This document shows, piece after piece, positions 17,567 to 26,938 of a stretch of 64,000 bases of DNA; position 1 is the first letter of the stretch; each line of letters starts with the position of its first letter. The DNA is from Nocardioides sp. Soil797 (GTDB lineage: Bacteria; Actinomycetota; Actinomycetes; Propionibacteriales; Nocardioidaceae). The position numbers and the translations under genes were made by a program. Below the pieces are notes generated by a model, which was not told the DNA's origin, did no database searches, and saw nothing but the letters and a program-made list of their open reading frames with translations. The stretch covers positions 304,687 through 368,686 of the forward strand of contig LMSR01000001.1 in NCBI GenBank assembly GCA_001429555.1. The letters run 5' to 3'.

Positions 17567-19038
17567 ACGCCTTGACCAGCACTCAGGCAGTGGCTGAGGC
17601 CGCCGCGATCACGATCCCGCAGGGCGCCGTCTTCATCGGCGGTCAGTGGGTCGAGGTTCCCGGCGGTGGCATCGACGTGCACAACCCCGCGACCGGTGCC
17701 GTGATCGGCAACGTCCCCGACGCGGACGCCGAGACCTGTGCCCGTGCGATGGTCGCCGCCCGTGAGGCATTGGCCGAGTGGTCGGCGCGACCGGCCGCGG
17801 AACGCGCCGACTTCCTGGACCGGCTGGCCGACGGCTTCGAGGCACACGGCGAGCAGCTCGCCCGGCTGGCCTCGTCCGAGATCGGCATGCCGCTGCCGGA
17901 ATCACGTGCCGTGCAGGCGTCGCTTCCTGCCAAGGTGCTGCGCAGCACCGCCGACATCGCCCGCGGCTTCGCCTTCGAGGCGCGCGACGCCTCCGGCAGC
18001 ACGATCGTGCGCGAGCCTGTCGGCGTCGTCCTCGGCATCACCCCGTGGAACTTCCCGGTGCACCAGATCGTGGCCAAGCTGGCTCCAGCGTTGGCTGCCG
18101 GGTGCACCATCGTGCTCAAGCCGGCAGAGCTCACGCCGCTCAACGCGGTCTTCGTGGCCCGGCTGTGCGAAGAGGTCGGCATCCCCGACGGGGTGGTCAA
18201 CTTGGTCACCGGCGCCGGCGCCACCACCGGCGAGGCACTGGTGCGTGGCGGTGGCTATGACCTGGTCTCCTTCACCGGTTCGCTCAAGATCGGTCGCCAC
18301 ATCGGCGCGGTCGCCGGCGAGAGCGTGGTGCGCGCCACCCTCGAGCTGGGCGGCAAGTCCCCGGCCGTGGTGCTCGACGACGCCGACCTCGAGACCGCCG
18401 TCCGCACCACCGTGAAGAACTGCTTCGTCAATGCCGGACAGAAGTGCAACGCGCCCTCGCGCCTGCTGGTGCCGGCGCAACGGCGGGAGGAGGCCGTGGC
18501 CATCGCGGCCGAGGCAGCCCGCGCCTACGTGTTGGGCGACCCGCTCGAGGACGCGACGACGATGGGCCCGCTGGCCTCCGAGGTGCAGCGGGACAAGGTG
18601 CTCGGCTTCCTCGAGGCAGCGCGTGCCCAAGGTGCCACCGTCCACGGTGGCGAGCTCGTCGCCGAGGACGGCCTCTTCGTCCGTCCGGCCATCGTCTCCG
18701 ACGTCGCCGAGGACTCGCCCGTGGTCCGCGACGAGGTGTTCGGGCCGGTCCTCGTGGTCCTGGGCCACGACGGCGAGGACGACGCGATCCGATTGGCCAA
18801 CGACACCGACTACGGCCTCTCCGCCGAGGTCTGGTCCGGTGACGAGGCCCGAGCCGCGCGTGTTGCCCGGCGCATCAAGGCCGGCCAGGTCCGGGTCAAT
18901 GGCGTACGCACCCCACCGCTGCCGGTCTCTCCCTTCGGTGGCTACAAGGCATCCGGACTGGGTCGCGAGATGGGGCCCTTCGCGCTCGAGGAGTTCCTCG
19001 AGGTGAAGGCGATCCTCGGCGACCCCGACCTGACATGA
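17563..19038 (+). CDS. aldehyde dehydrogenase
   Basis: NAD(P)-dependent aldehyde oxidation (491 aa). Catalytic glutamate in LELGGKSPAVVLDDAD and nucleophilic cysteine in NAGQKCNAPSR near residue 290; PWNFPVHQIVAK and GFTGS-type NAD-binding segments are present (SFTGSLKIGRHIG). Start ATG at 17563 overlaps the P450 stop. First member of an ALDH-ADH-phosphatase run that is repeated on the minus strand at 58355-61798. Confidence 0.95.
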   Translation: MNALTSTQAVAEAAAITIPQGAVFIGGQWVEVPGGGIDVHNPATGAVIGNVPDADAETCARAMVAAREALAEWSARPAAERADFLDRLADGFEAHGEQLARLASSEIGMPLPESRAVQASLPAKVLRSTADIARGFAFEARDASGSTIVREPVGVVLGITPWNFPVHQIVAKLAPALAAGCTIVLKPAELTPLNAVFVARLCEEVGIPDGVVNLVTGAGATTGEALVRGGGYDLVSFTGSLKIGRHIGAVAGESVVRATLELGGKSPAVVLDDADLETAVRTTVKNCFVNAGQKCNAPSRLLVPAQRREEAVAIAAEAARAYVLGDPLEDATTMGPLASEVQRDKVLGFLEAARAQGATVHGGELVAEDGLFVRPAIVSDVAEDSPVVRDEVFGPVLVVLGHDGEDDAIRLANDTDYGLSAEVWSGDEARAARVARRIKAGQVRVNGVRTPPLPVSPFGGYKASGLGREMGPFALEEFLEVKAILGDPDLT

Positions 19039-19090
19039 CAGCAGCCTGACCTGACAGCGGATCCGAGTCCGTCCTGACGAGAGGAACATC

Positions 19091-20167
19091 ATGCGTGCCG
19101 CAGTGAGCTGGGAGGCCGGAGCGCCGTTCCGGGTGCAGGACGACGTTGAGCGGCGAGATCCCGGGCCCGGTGAGGTCGTGGTGCGGATCCGTGCCGCCGG
19201 CGTGTGCCAGACCGACATGTCGCTCTCGAAGGGCAAGTTCGGCCAGACGATGCCGGTCATTCTCGGTCATGAAGGGGCCGGCGAGGTCCTCCAGGTCGGG
19301 CCCGGCGTGACCTCGAGCGCCGTGGGGGACCGGGTCCTGCTGACCTGGGTGCCTGCATGCGGACACTGCTACTTCTGCGTCCGTGGCCAGACCTACATCT
19401 GCGCGACCCGCAAGCGCTCCAGCGACCGTGACGTCAACGAGGGCCCACTGAGCGCCCAGGGGCAGTCAGTCATGCAGGGCCTCGGCACCGCCACCTTCGC
19501 GGAGGAGGCGTTGGTGCCGGCCCACGGCGTCCTGCCGATCCCCGACGACCTCCCCTACGAGTACGCCGCCCTGTTGGGCTGCGCGGTGCCCACCGGGCTT
19601 GGGGCCGCACTCAACACCGGCAAAGTCACCCCGGGGGAGAGTGTGATGGTGATCGGCTGTGGAGCGGTCGGCCTCAGTGCGGTGCAGGGTGCTCGTGCCG
19701 GCGGCGGCACCGTGGTCGCCGTCGACCCCCAGGCGTCCCGACGCGCGCTCGCGCTCGAGCTGGGTGCCACCGAGGCCTTCGCCCCCGACGACCCACGACT
19801 CAATGAGCCCCGCAATGGCGTCGGCTTCGACGTCGCCATCGATGCGGTTGCCCACTCATCGACCATCCGCCAGGCCTGGGACGCCGTACGCCGTGGGGGC
19901 CGCCTCGTGGTCGTCGGCGCCGGAGCGGGGGACGACATGCTCGAGTTCAGTGCCCAGGAGCTGTTCCACGACCAGAAGTCGCTGCTGGGCTCCTACTACG
20001 GCTCCTCCGACATGCGTCGGGAGCTGCCGCGCATGGTGGAGCTGTGGCGCTCGGGGCTGCTGCACCTCGACCGGATGGTCGACGGCATCGTGCCGCTCGA
20101 CGACATCAACGACGTGGTGCGACGGCAGGCGAGCGGTGAGGTGCTGCGCGTGGTGGTCACTCCGTGA
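19091..20167 (+). CDS. zinc-dependent alcohol dehydrogenase (MDR family)
   Basis: NAD-dependent medium-chain dehydrogenase (358 aa). Catalytic zinc ligands in AGVCQTDMS and GHEGAGEV, structural zinc cysteines in PACGHCYFCVRGQTYIC, and the NAD loop IGCGAVGLSAV near residue 180. It starts MRAAVSWEAG, like its paralogue at 59181-60308. RBS GAGAGGAAC is upstream of the ATG. The next gene overlaps its stop by four bases (GTGA), so the phosphatase-fold protein is translationally coupled to it. Confidence 0.94.
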   Translation: MRAAVSWEAGAPFRVQDDVERRDPGPGEVVVRIRAAGVCQTDMSLSKGKFGQTMPVILGHEGAGEVLQVGPGVTSSAVGDRVLLTWVPACGHCYFCVRGQTYICATRKRSSDRDVNEGPLSAQGQSVMQGLGTATFAEEALVPAHGVLPIPDDLPYEYAALLGCAVPTGLGAALNTGKVTPGESVMVIGCGAVGLSAVQGARAGGGTVVAVDPQASRRALALELGATEAFAPDDPRLNEPRNGVGFDVAIDAVAHSSTIRQAWDAVRRGGRLVVVGAGAGDDMLEFSAQELFHDQKSLLGSYYGSSDMRRELPRMVELWRSGLLHLDRMVDGIVPLDDINDVVRRQASGEVLRVVVTP

Positions 20168-21000
20168 GCCCTGGCGCCGACCCGCACTTCGACCCGGCCT
20201 CGACGCGGCTCTCCATCCCCGGCACCGCCAACGTGCGCGACCTCGGGGGCTACCCGACGATCGACGGGCGTGAGGTCGTGCGTGGCCGGTTCTTCCGCTC
20301 CGAGGCGCTGTCCTACCCCGGAGCCGGTGAGGCGCTCGGCATCTGGGACGCGGCTCATCGCGAGCACTTCGACAAACTCCGGTTGCGCACGGTCATCGAC
20401 CTGCGTGCGCCCAAGGAGAACCAGATCGAGCCGTCCGCGTGGGAGGAGGCCACGGGGGCACGGGTCATCTCGCTGCCCATCCTCGAGGGCGGTGACGGCA
20501 GCGACACCTACTTCTTCGGCGACCTCCTCTCCGGGAAGAGCACGTCGTTCCTGATCCCCGACATGGTGGTGTTCTACGAGACCACCTTGCGGCGACAGTC
20601 GAAGGTCCTCGGTGAGGTGGTCAGGTTGCTCGCCGACAAGGTCAACGCGCCGGCCCTGGTGCACTGCTCGGCCGGCAAGGACCGCACCGGCATCACAGTC
20701 GCGATGGTCCTCGACGCGCTAGGCGTGCCTCGCGACCTGGTGGTCGAGGACTACGCACTCACCCAACAGTTTCGCCCCAACCGGGTCGCGAGCTACGCCG
20801 ACCTGTTCGACGGGCTGGGCGTCGCGCTTGACGACGTACGCGTGCTGTTCGAGTCGCCGCCCGAGGCGATGGAGGCCACCCTCGCCCACGTCGACGAGGA
20901 GTACGGCGGCTCGCGTTCCTACTTCCTGGAGGTGTGCGGCCTCACGGACGCGGACCTCGACGCGCTCGGGGACAACCTTCTCGGGCCTTCTGCTCACTGA
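20164..21000 (+). CDS. tyrosine-phosphatase-fold protein (Y_phosphatase3/PtpB-like)
   Basis: 278 aa with the Cys-x5-Arg phosphatase signature HCSAGKDRTG near residue 167 and the N-terminal NVRDLGGY plus FRSEAL motifs of the PtpB/LipA-like family. Family members hydrolyse phosphotyrosine, phosphoserine or phosphoinositides, and many are metabolic. Here it lies inside a catabolic operon, coupled to ADH; the same coupling is repeated at 58355-59188. A small phosphorylated metabolite as substrate is therefore attractive (inference). Start GTG at 20164. Confidence 0.9.
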   Translation: MSPGADPHFDPASTRLSIPGTANVRDLGGYPTIDGREVVRGRFFRSEALSYPGAGEALGIWDAAHREHFDKLRLRTVIDLRAPKENQIEPSAWEEATGARVISLPILEGGDGSDTYFFGDLLSGKSTSFLIPDMVVFYETTLRRQSKVLGEVVRLLADKVNAPALVHCSAGKDRTGITVAMVLDALGVPRDLVVEDYALTQQFRPNRVASYADLFDGLGVALDDVRVLFESPPEAMEATLAHVDEEYGGSRSYFLEVCGLTDADLDALGDNLLGPSAH

Positions 21001-21012
21001 AAAGGATGACTC

Positions 21013-22731
21013 ATGGACTGGATCCTGGACTTCGACCCGTCACCGCGCTTCCCGGTGCACACCCGCGGAAACGTGAGCGAGGTCTTCCCCGACCCGATCA
21101 CGCCGTTGAACGCCACGACGGGGTTCCTGCAGAACTTTGAGGACGGTTACCGTGACGCCTTCGTCGATTCGTCGGTGTGGACCTCCGACATCTATGACGG
21201 CGAGGTGCGCTTCGCGCTGCTCGGTCTGCTGGGTGGCTACGTCTACATCAACATGTCCTACCTCCGCGTCTTCGCCGTGCGGGTTCCCGGCTACACGCCG
21301 GACCTGCTCGACCTCTCCTACGGCGTCGACTCCAGGGCCTTCCCCTATGTCGAGGAGGACTGGCACGTCGACCCGGCCCGCACCGCCGAAGTGCAGCGCT
21401 GGCTCGACGAGGAGGTCGTTGGCGACGTCGACCTCGACGACCTCGCCGCCGACCGCGAGCGGGTGCTCGCCACCCGCGCCGCTCGACCGGACCTGACGAC
21501 GCTGACCGACGCCGAGCTGGTCGCTCGGATCCGCGGCTTCAACCCCGAGCTTCGCCACCTGTTCCGTCAGCACGCACTGGTCACCTCCAAGACCGGCTAC
21601 ACCTTGGGTGCGGTGATGGCGCTGGCCGAGCAGGCCGGCCACAGCGACCTGGCCTACGAGGTCGTCGGCGGTGTGGGGGAGGTCGACTCCACCGGCCCGA
21701 CGGTCGCGCTGGGCGACGTCGCAGCCGCCGTACGACGCTCGCCGAAGGCGATGGCGGCCTTCGACGAGGGACTCGACGGACTGCACAATCGCCTGCTGGC
21801 ACTGGGATCTGACGCCGAGGAGACCCTGACCGCGTTGGACTCCGCCGTTGCCGACTGGGGCTTTCGCGGCCAGGGCGAGTGGGAGCTGCGCTGCGAGACC
21901 TGGGAGACCGACGCACGTCTCCCGCTGGCCCTGGTCGACCGGCTGCGCCGTGGTGAGGTGCAGGCCGACGCACGCGGTCGGATGGCGTCCTCGGCGGCGA
22001 CCCGGGACTCCGCCACACGCAAGGTTCGTGAGTCACTGTCGGGCGACGCAGCCGCGGGCTGGGACGCCACCGTGGCCGCGGCACGCACCTGGGTCCGAGG
22101 TCGCGAACGCACCCGCACCACCTCGGCCACGTTGCTGCACGAGCAGCGGATGACCGCCCGCGAGCTGGGCCGCAGGTCCCACGCGGCCGGGCACCTCGAG
22201 GCACCCCTGCAGGTGTTCCAACTGTTGGAGTCGGAGCTCGACGACTGGATCGCGGACCCAGCCGCCTGGACGTCGACGCTCGTCGACCGCGAGCAGACCT
22301 ACCTCGCCCTCTATGACTACATTCCGCCGTTCATGGTCACCGGCGAGGTCCCCGACCGCGAGACCTGGCAGCGCCGCTCGGCTCGCCCGGAGGCCGAGGT
22401 CGGCGAGGCCGTGCTGACCGGAGCGGCCGGTAGCCCCGGCGTCGTTCGCGGGCGGGCGCGCATCATCAGCAGTCCCACCGAGGTGGAGGAGCTCGAGGCC
22501 GACGACATCCTGGTCGCGGCCACCACCGACCCAGCCTGGACGCCGTTGTTCCTGACCTCCGCCGGTGTGGTCACCGAGGTCGGCGGGATCTTCTCCCATG
22601 GCCCCATCGTCTGTCGGGAGCTCGGCACCCCGTGCGTCGTCGCCTTGGAGGACGCCTGCCGCAAGATCCCCGACGGTGCGCTGATCGAGGTCGACGGCTC
22701 CGCCGGCACCGTGACGATCCTGGAGGAATGA
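21013..22731 (+). CDS. PEP-utiliser (rifampin-phosphotransferase-like) protein lacking ATP-grasp domain
   Basis: 572 aa. The C-terminal 90 residues are a phosphohistidine swivel domain: PGVVRGRARI, DILVAATTDPAWTPLF and VGGIFSHGPIVCRELGTPCV with His529. The middle part (DWGFRGQGEWELRCETW) resembles the substrate domain of rifampin phosphotransferase-like dikinases. No ATP-grasp domain precedes it, so phosphoryl donation from ATP must come from another protein, or the activity differs. It lies 12 bp after the phosphatase gene and four bases before an APH kinase gene. The incomplete dikinase at 63045-64000 is a possible partner. Confidence 0.8.
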   Translation: MDWILDFDPSPRFPVHTRGNVSEVFPDPITPLNATTGFLQNFEDGYRDAFVDSSVWTSDIYDGEVRFALLGLLGGYVYINMSYLRVFAVRVPGYTPDLLDLSYGVDSRAFPYVEEDWHVDPARTAEVQRWLDEEVVGDVDLDDLAADRERVLATRAARPDLTTLTDAELVARIRGFNPELRHLFRQHALVTSKTGYTLGAVMALAEQAGHSDLAYEVVGGVGEVDSTGPTVALGDVAAAVRRSPKAMAAFDEGLDGLHNRLLALGSDAEETLTALDSAVADWGFRGQGEWELRCETWETDARLPLALVDRLRRGEVQADARGRMASSAATRDSATRKVRESLSGDAAAGWDATVAAARTWVRGRERTRTTSATLLHEQRMTARELGRRSHAAGHLEAPLQVFQLLESELDDWIADPAAWTSTLVDREQTYLALYDYIPPFMVTGEVPDRETWQRRSARPEAEVGEAVLTGAAGSPGVVRGRARIISSPTEVEELEADDILVAATTDPAWTPLFLTSAGVVTEVGGIFSHGPIVCRELGTPCVVALEDACRKIPDGALIEVDGSAGTVTILEE

Positions 22732-22735
22732 CAAG

Positions 22736-23791
22736 GTGACTGCACTCATCACCGCACCGTCCGCCCAGGACCTGGACGCGGCGCTGCGCGAGGCCGGCGG
22801 CTTGTCCGACGACTCGCGCGTGCGTGAGGTGGCGGCCCGTCCGCTGGGGGCCGGCCAACTGGCCGACAGCTTCCGGGTCGAGCTGCAGTACGCCGGCCCG
22901 TCCGGCCCGGCGTCGGTCTTCGTGAAGATGCCGTCCTCCGATGCCGACTCGGCGGCAACCGCTGCTCGCATCGGCGCCTACGAACGTGAATGCCGCTTCT
23001 ATCGTGACCTGTTGCCGCGCCTCGACGTACGGACACCGAGATTGCTCGGCCTGGTGACCGGCGACGACGGGGACCCCGGGCTGGTGCTCGAGGACCTCAG
23101 CGGCCGGACCCGACCACTGGACCAGCTCCGTGACGGGACTGTGGAACAGGCCCGCTCGGTGGCCGCGCAGCTCGCCGGACTGCAGGCCCCGTTCTGGGAC
23201 GAGGAGGAGGCGGTGGGCGGCGCCGGCTTGTTCTACAACCGGATCGACGACCACATCGAAGGCCTCGCCGAGCGCTACCTGATCTCGTGGGACAAGCACT
23301 CGGAGACCGTGGGAGCCGGCCTCGACGCCGCGCAGCGGGAGATGGTGCTGCGCTTCGGGGAGAAGGTGCTCGACTGGGCGGCGACGGTCACCGGGCCGCG
23401 CACCCTGGTCCACCAGGACTTGCGGCTCGACAACCTCTTGTGGGGCGAGGGCGGAGCCTGGCTCGTCGACTGGCAGACCCTGGCCTGGACCACGCCGGCC
23501 TGGGACCTGGCCTTCTATCTCGGCTCCGCACTCGAACCCGAGCCGCGCCGCCAGATCGAGCGGGAGCTGGTCCAACGCCACGTCGACGCCCTGCACGAAC
23601 GCGGGGTCCGCGGCTGGAGCCACGAGGCCGCATGGGTGGAACACCGCCGGCTCAGCGGATCGGTGCTGCTCGCGATGGTGGCCGCACTGGGCTTCGTGCA
23701 GCCCACGGAACGCGGCTTCACCATGTTCGCCTCCCTCGTGCAACGCGGAGCCCAGCTCGCCATCGACCACGACGTCCTGTCGTTCACCTGA
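22736..23791 (+). CDS. aminoglycoside-phosphotransferase-fold kinase
   Basis: 351 aa, APH/choline-kinase fold, with Brenner motif HQDLRLDN near residue 220 and metal-binding WLVDWQTLAW. LVLEDLSG is the hinge. Starts with GTG four bases after the upstream stop. Sister of the kinases at 10001 and 40183; like the latter it is followed directly by a lipocalin-like gene. Likely phosphorylates a hydroxylated acyl-CoA or alcohol intermediate rather than an antibiotic (inference from context). Confidence 0.85.
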   Translation: MTALITAPSAQDLDAALREAGGLSDDSRVREVAARPLGAGQLADSFRVELQYAGPSGPASVFVKMPSSDADSAATAARIGAYERECRFYRDLLPRLDVRTPRLLGLVTGDDGDPGLVLEDLSGRTRPLDQLRDGTVEQARSVAAQLAGLQAPFWDEEEAVGGAGLFYNRIDDHIEGLAERYLISWDKHSETVGAGLDAAQREMVLRFGEKVLDWAATVTGPRTLVHQDLRLDNLLWGEGGAWLVDWQTLAWTTPAWDLAFYLGSALEPEPRRQIERELVQRHVDALHERGVRGWSHEAAWVEHRRLSGSVLLAMVAALGFVQPTERGFTMFASLVQRGAQLAIDHDVLSFT

Positions 23792-23822
23792 CCCGACCCA
23801 CCGAAACAAAGGAGCCGCATCG

Positions 23823-24938
23823 ATGTTGTCGCCCTGGGATGACTACCCGATCCACCAGACCTCCTACCCCGTTGCCTACCCGATCGGCGCCGACGCCGGC
23901 CGTTATGACCGGCACTGGCTGGCCATGCACGACACCGATCTGACCACGCAGCTCGGAGTCGGGCTCTGCGTCTACCCGAACCGGGGCATCATCGACGGCG
24001 CCCTCAGCATCTCTCGTGACGGGCAGCAGCACTCCGTCTATGCGTCGGCGCCGATGCCACGTGACCGCAACACGCAGGTCGGCCCACTGCGCATCGAGGT
24101 GATCGAGCCGATGCGCACCCTTCGCGTCGTGCTCGAGGAGCAGGACGGGATGGCGGCGGACCTGACCTGGCACGGGGTGACGCAGACGATCGAGGACGGT
24201 CGGATGGAGCGCTACTCCGCCGGCACCCTGATCTCGGAGCGCACCCGCATCGTGCAGTTCAACGAGTGTGAGGGCCAGTTCATGGTGAACGGGGAGGCGG
24301 TCGAGGTCACCCGCGACTCGTGGTGGGGATTCCGGGACCGTTCGTGGGGGAGTCGCACCACAGGCACCAAGACCGAGCACACCATGGCCGCCTCGAAGTC
24401 CAACATCTACTTCGCCTGGACGCTCCTCCGCTTCGAGGACGAGTGCCTGTTGGTGGCGGTCAACGAGACGCCGGACGGGCGCAGCGAGGCACGCACCGTC
24501 GCCGTGCTGCCGTTCATCGGACCGGATGACCCGGCGTACGGCGTCGAGGAGGCGATCGTGCGTGGCGACGTCTTCGACTTCGACATCGACTATGCGCCGG
24601 GCACGCGCCGTGCCCAGCTGATCGACCTGACCGTGGGCCCGCGCGGCGCGGTGGACCGGAAGATCCGCATCGAGCCGACGACGACCTTCCAGATGCAGGG
24701 GCTGGGCTATTCGCACCCGACGTGGACGCACGGCGCCGACCACGGCGGCGTGGCCGTGGGTTCCGATTCCTGGAAGCTCGCCGACATCGATCCCACGGCT
24801 CGGGAGAACGTGCACGCCCAGCAGATCTGTCGCGCCGTACGCTCCGACGGGGCCGTGGGCCTGGGCCTCTTCGAGCACATCGCGATCGGCCCGCACCTGC
24901 CGTCCGGCCTGGGTGACGGGCTCACTCCTCGCGGGTGA
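23823..24938 (+). CDS. lipocalin-like protein of unknown function (CrtC/AttH-like fold)
   Basis: 371 aa, no signal peptide or membrane segment. The motif GFRDRSWGSR near residue 175 and the beta-rich character resemble the lipocalin-like families that include carotenoid 1,2-hydratase. A distant relative with YSQRDRSRGVR is encoded at 41237. Each copy sits immediately downstream of an APH-type kinase gene. It may bind or transform a hydrophobic intermediate. ATG at 23823 with AAAGGAG upstream. Function is not known. Confidence 0.6.
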   Translation: MLSPWDDYPIHQTSYPVAYPIGADAGRYDRHWLAMHDTDLTTQLGVGLCVYPNRGIIDGALSISRDGQQHSVYASAPMPRDRNTQVGPLRIEVIEPMRTLRVVLEEQDGMAADLTWHGVTQTIEDGRMERYSAGTLISERTRIVQFNECEGQFMVNGEAVEVTRDSWWGFRDRSWGSRTTGTKTEHTMAASKSNIYFAWTLLRFEDECLLVAVNETPDGRSEARTVAVLPFIGPDDPAYGVEEAIVRGDVFDFDIDYAPGTRRAQLIDLTVGPRGAVDRKIRIEPTTTFQMQGLGYSHPTWTHGADHGGVAVGSDSWKLADIDPTARENVHAQQICRAVRSDGAVGLGLFEHIAIGPHLPSGLGDGLTPRG

Positions 24939-25023
24939 CCCCACCAGTCGTTGACGCCTCGGCGCAGTGGATGTCTACAGCCGGTCCGCGGACGTCCGTG
25001 GCGGTTCGCCCACTACGGGGTTA

Positions 25024-25041
25024 CGGTCTGACCAATATCGT
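25024..25041 (+). promoter_or_regulatory. FadR-box-like operator CGGTCTGACCA and -10
   Basis: CGGTCTGACCA (25024-25034) differs at one outer base from the perfect site at 13477. TATCGT (25036-25041) immediately after it fits a -10, about 30 bp before the crotonase ATG at 25072. Confidence 0.55.
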
Positions 25042-25071
25042 TCTTCCGTCTTGCGAGTGAAGTGAGGGTCC

Positions 25072-25848
25072 ATGTCCGAGGAAAACGTTGTCACCTGGCG
25101 AACCGAGTCCCCCGGCATCACCGTGGTGACCCTGGCTCGTCCACCGGCCAACGCCCTGGGCCTGCCGATCCTCGAAGGCATGCACGCCGCGATCGACGCG
25201 GCCGAGGCCGCCGGCGACGTGAAGGTGATGGTGGTGACCTCGGCGCTGGAGGGCTTCTTCGCGGCCGGCGCTGACATCAAGCACATGTCGACCATCACTG
25301 CCGAGTCGTTCATGGAGTACGGCGACACGATGCGCGCGGTGAATGATCGTCTGAGTGCGTCGCCCTGGATTTCGATCGCCGCAGTCGACGGCCTCGCCCT
25401 CGGTGGCGGCCTCGAGCTGGCGATGGCCTGCACGATGCGCGTGGCCGGCAGTCAGGCGAAGCTGGGCCTGCCCGAGGTGAAGCTCGGCCTGATCCCGGGC
25501 GCCGGTGGCACTCAGCGCCTGCCGCAGCTCGTCGGTCGGGGTCGCGCGCTCGACATCATGCTCACCGCACGGCAGGTGGCTGCCGACGAGGCGCTGTCCA
25601 TCGGACTTGTCGACCGTCTCGCCGACGGCGACGTGGAGAAGGCTGCTCTCGAGCTGGCCGCCGAGTTGGTCAAGGCTTCGCTGCCGGCCCAGCTGGCCGT
25701 CGTACGCACGGTCAACGCCGCCTTCGAGATGCCGTTGGAAGAGGGCTTCGCCTACGAGGCAAAGCAGGAGCAGGGCCTCTTCGAGGACGGAGAGGCAGCG
25801 GAGGGAATCGCGGCATTCATCGCGAAGCGCCGCCCCGACTTCAAGTGA
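25072..25848 (+). CDS. enoyl-CoA hydratase
   Basis: Crotonase of 258 aa hydrating 2-enoyl-CoA. Both catalytic glutamates are present: GGGLELAMACT near residue 120 and KLGLPEVKLGLIPGAGG near 138. Oxyanion-hole motif FAAGADIKHM near 63. It is preceded by its own FadR-box-like operator and promoter, so it is probably the beta-oxidation hydratase used by the dispersed dehydrogenase and thiolase genes. Confidence 0.92.
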   Translation: MSEENVVTWRTESPGITVVTLARPPANALGLPILEGMHAAIDAAEAAGDVKVMVVTSALEGFFAAGADIKHMSTITAESFMEYGDTMRAVNDRLSASPWISIAAVDGLALGGGLELAMACTMRVAGSQAKLGLPEVKLGLIPGAGGTQRLPQLVGRGRALDIMLTARQVAADEALSIGLVDRLADGDVEKAALELAAELVKASLPAQLAVVRTVNAAFEMPLEEGFAYEAKQEQGLFEDGEAAEGIAAFIAKRRPDFK

Positions 25849-25872
25849 TCTCGCTGTTTCTCCGGCACGACC

Positions 25873-26820
25873 GTGCCTGAGCTCGCGCCGGGCGCCAGCC
25901 GCAGCACACTGGTGCTCTGCCTGGCTGCGGTGTGGGTGTTGTGGGGCTCGGTCTACCTTGCGATCCGACTGGTCGTCAACGAGGTCGATCCCTTCCAGGC
26001 GATGGCGCAACGCTTCGTCCTGGCCGGCCTGATCCTGATGGCGATCGTCGTGTGTCGTCGAGGCTGGTCGGGGTTGCGCGTGACCCGGTCACAGTTCCTC
26101 GCGCTGGTGATGACGGGCGTCCTGCTGTTGGGCTTCGGCAACGGCTTCCAGGCCCTGGCCCAGGTGAAGGGACTGCCGTCCGGCGTTGCTGCACTGGTGA
26201 TTGCCGTCGTGCCGGCGTGGGCTGTGCTCATCCGCTGGCTGACGGGCGACCGGCCCCACCGCCTCACCGTGACCGGGGTGGTCATCGGCTTCACAGGACT
26301 CGTCGTCCTCGTCGCGCTCGGCCAGGACGTCGGGGCGCAGATGCCCCTCATCGGCGTTGCCCTGTGCCTCGGATCGAGCATCGCCTGGACGATCGGCTCC
26401 TTCCTGCAGGGGATCCTTGCCGTGCCCCGCGACGTGTTCGTCATCGCCACTTATCAGCAGTTCGTGGCCGCGATCTGCTCCTTCCTGCTGGCGATCACGA
26501 CGCGGGAGACGTTCTCGATCGACTACACCCCGAAGGCCTGGTTCGGCCTCGGCTACCTCGTCGTCGCGGTCTCGGTGGTCGCATTCCTCGCCTTCGCCTG
26601 GCTGCTGACCAACGTGCCGCTCTCGCTGACTGCGACTCACGCCTACGTCAACCCGATCGTGGCCGTCTTCCTGGGCTGGTTGGTGCTCGGTGAGCCGATC
26701 GGGCTCCCCGTCCTGGTGGGTGGTGGCATCGTGGTCGCCTCCGTCGTGCTGATCGTCAGCGCCGAGCGACGCCCGGTCGACCGGACCGAAGGGGCCGGCG
26801 AGGCAGTTCCGCCTGCTTGA
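25873..26820 (+). CDS. EamA-family (DMT) membrane transporter
   Basis: 315 aa with about ten hydrophobic segments in two EamA repeats; VWVLWGSVYLAIRL starts the first, and NPIVAVFLGWLVLGEPI near residue 265 is the typical last-repeat signature. Probably an exporter of a small metabolite; the direction and substrate are not readable. Start GTG at 25873, 24 bp after the hydratase gene, likely co-transcribed. Tandem repeats and array D follow its stop. Confidence 0.88.
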   Translation: MPELAPGASRSTLVLCLAAVWVLWGSVYLAIRLVVNEVDPFQAMAQRFVLAGLILMAIVVCRRGWSGLRVTRSQFLALVMTGVLLLGFGNGFQALAQVKGLPSGVAALVIAVVPAWAVLIRWLTGDRPHRLTVTGVVIGFTGLVVLVALGQDVGAQMPLIGVALCLGSSIAWTIGSFLQGILAVPRDVFVIATYQQFVAAICSFLLAITTRETFSIDYTPKAWFGLGYLVVAVSVVAFLAFAWLLTNVPLSLTATHAYVNPIVAVFLGWLVLGEPIGLPVLVGGGIVVASVVLIVSAERRPVDRTEGAGEAVPPA

Positions 26821-26835
26821 GCCTCGAACCGTCGG

Positions 26836-26938
26836 GCCGAGCCGTCCAGCCGAGCCGCCCAGCCGAACCGCCCAGCCGAGCCGTCCAGCCGAGCCGCCCA
26901 GCCGAACCGCCCAGCCGAACCGCCCAGCCGAGCCGCCA
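26836..26938. repeat. 13-bp tandem repeat, about 8 units
   Basis: Units of GCCGAGCCGCCCA and single-base variants (GCCGAGCCGTCCA, GCCGAACCGCCCA) in the order A-B-C-A-B-C-C-B', starting 16 bp after the EamA stop. Likely a slipped-strand minisatellite. With array D it fills the 373-bp gap before the first binding-protein gene; the remaining 127 bp (27067-27193) shows nothing clear apart from presumed promoter DNA. Confidence 0.85.
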
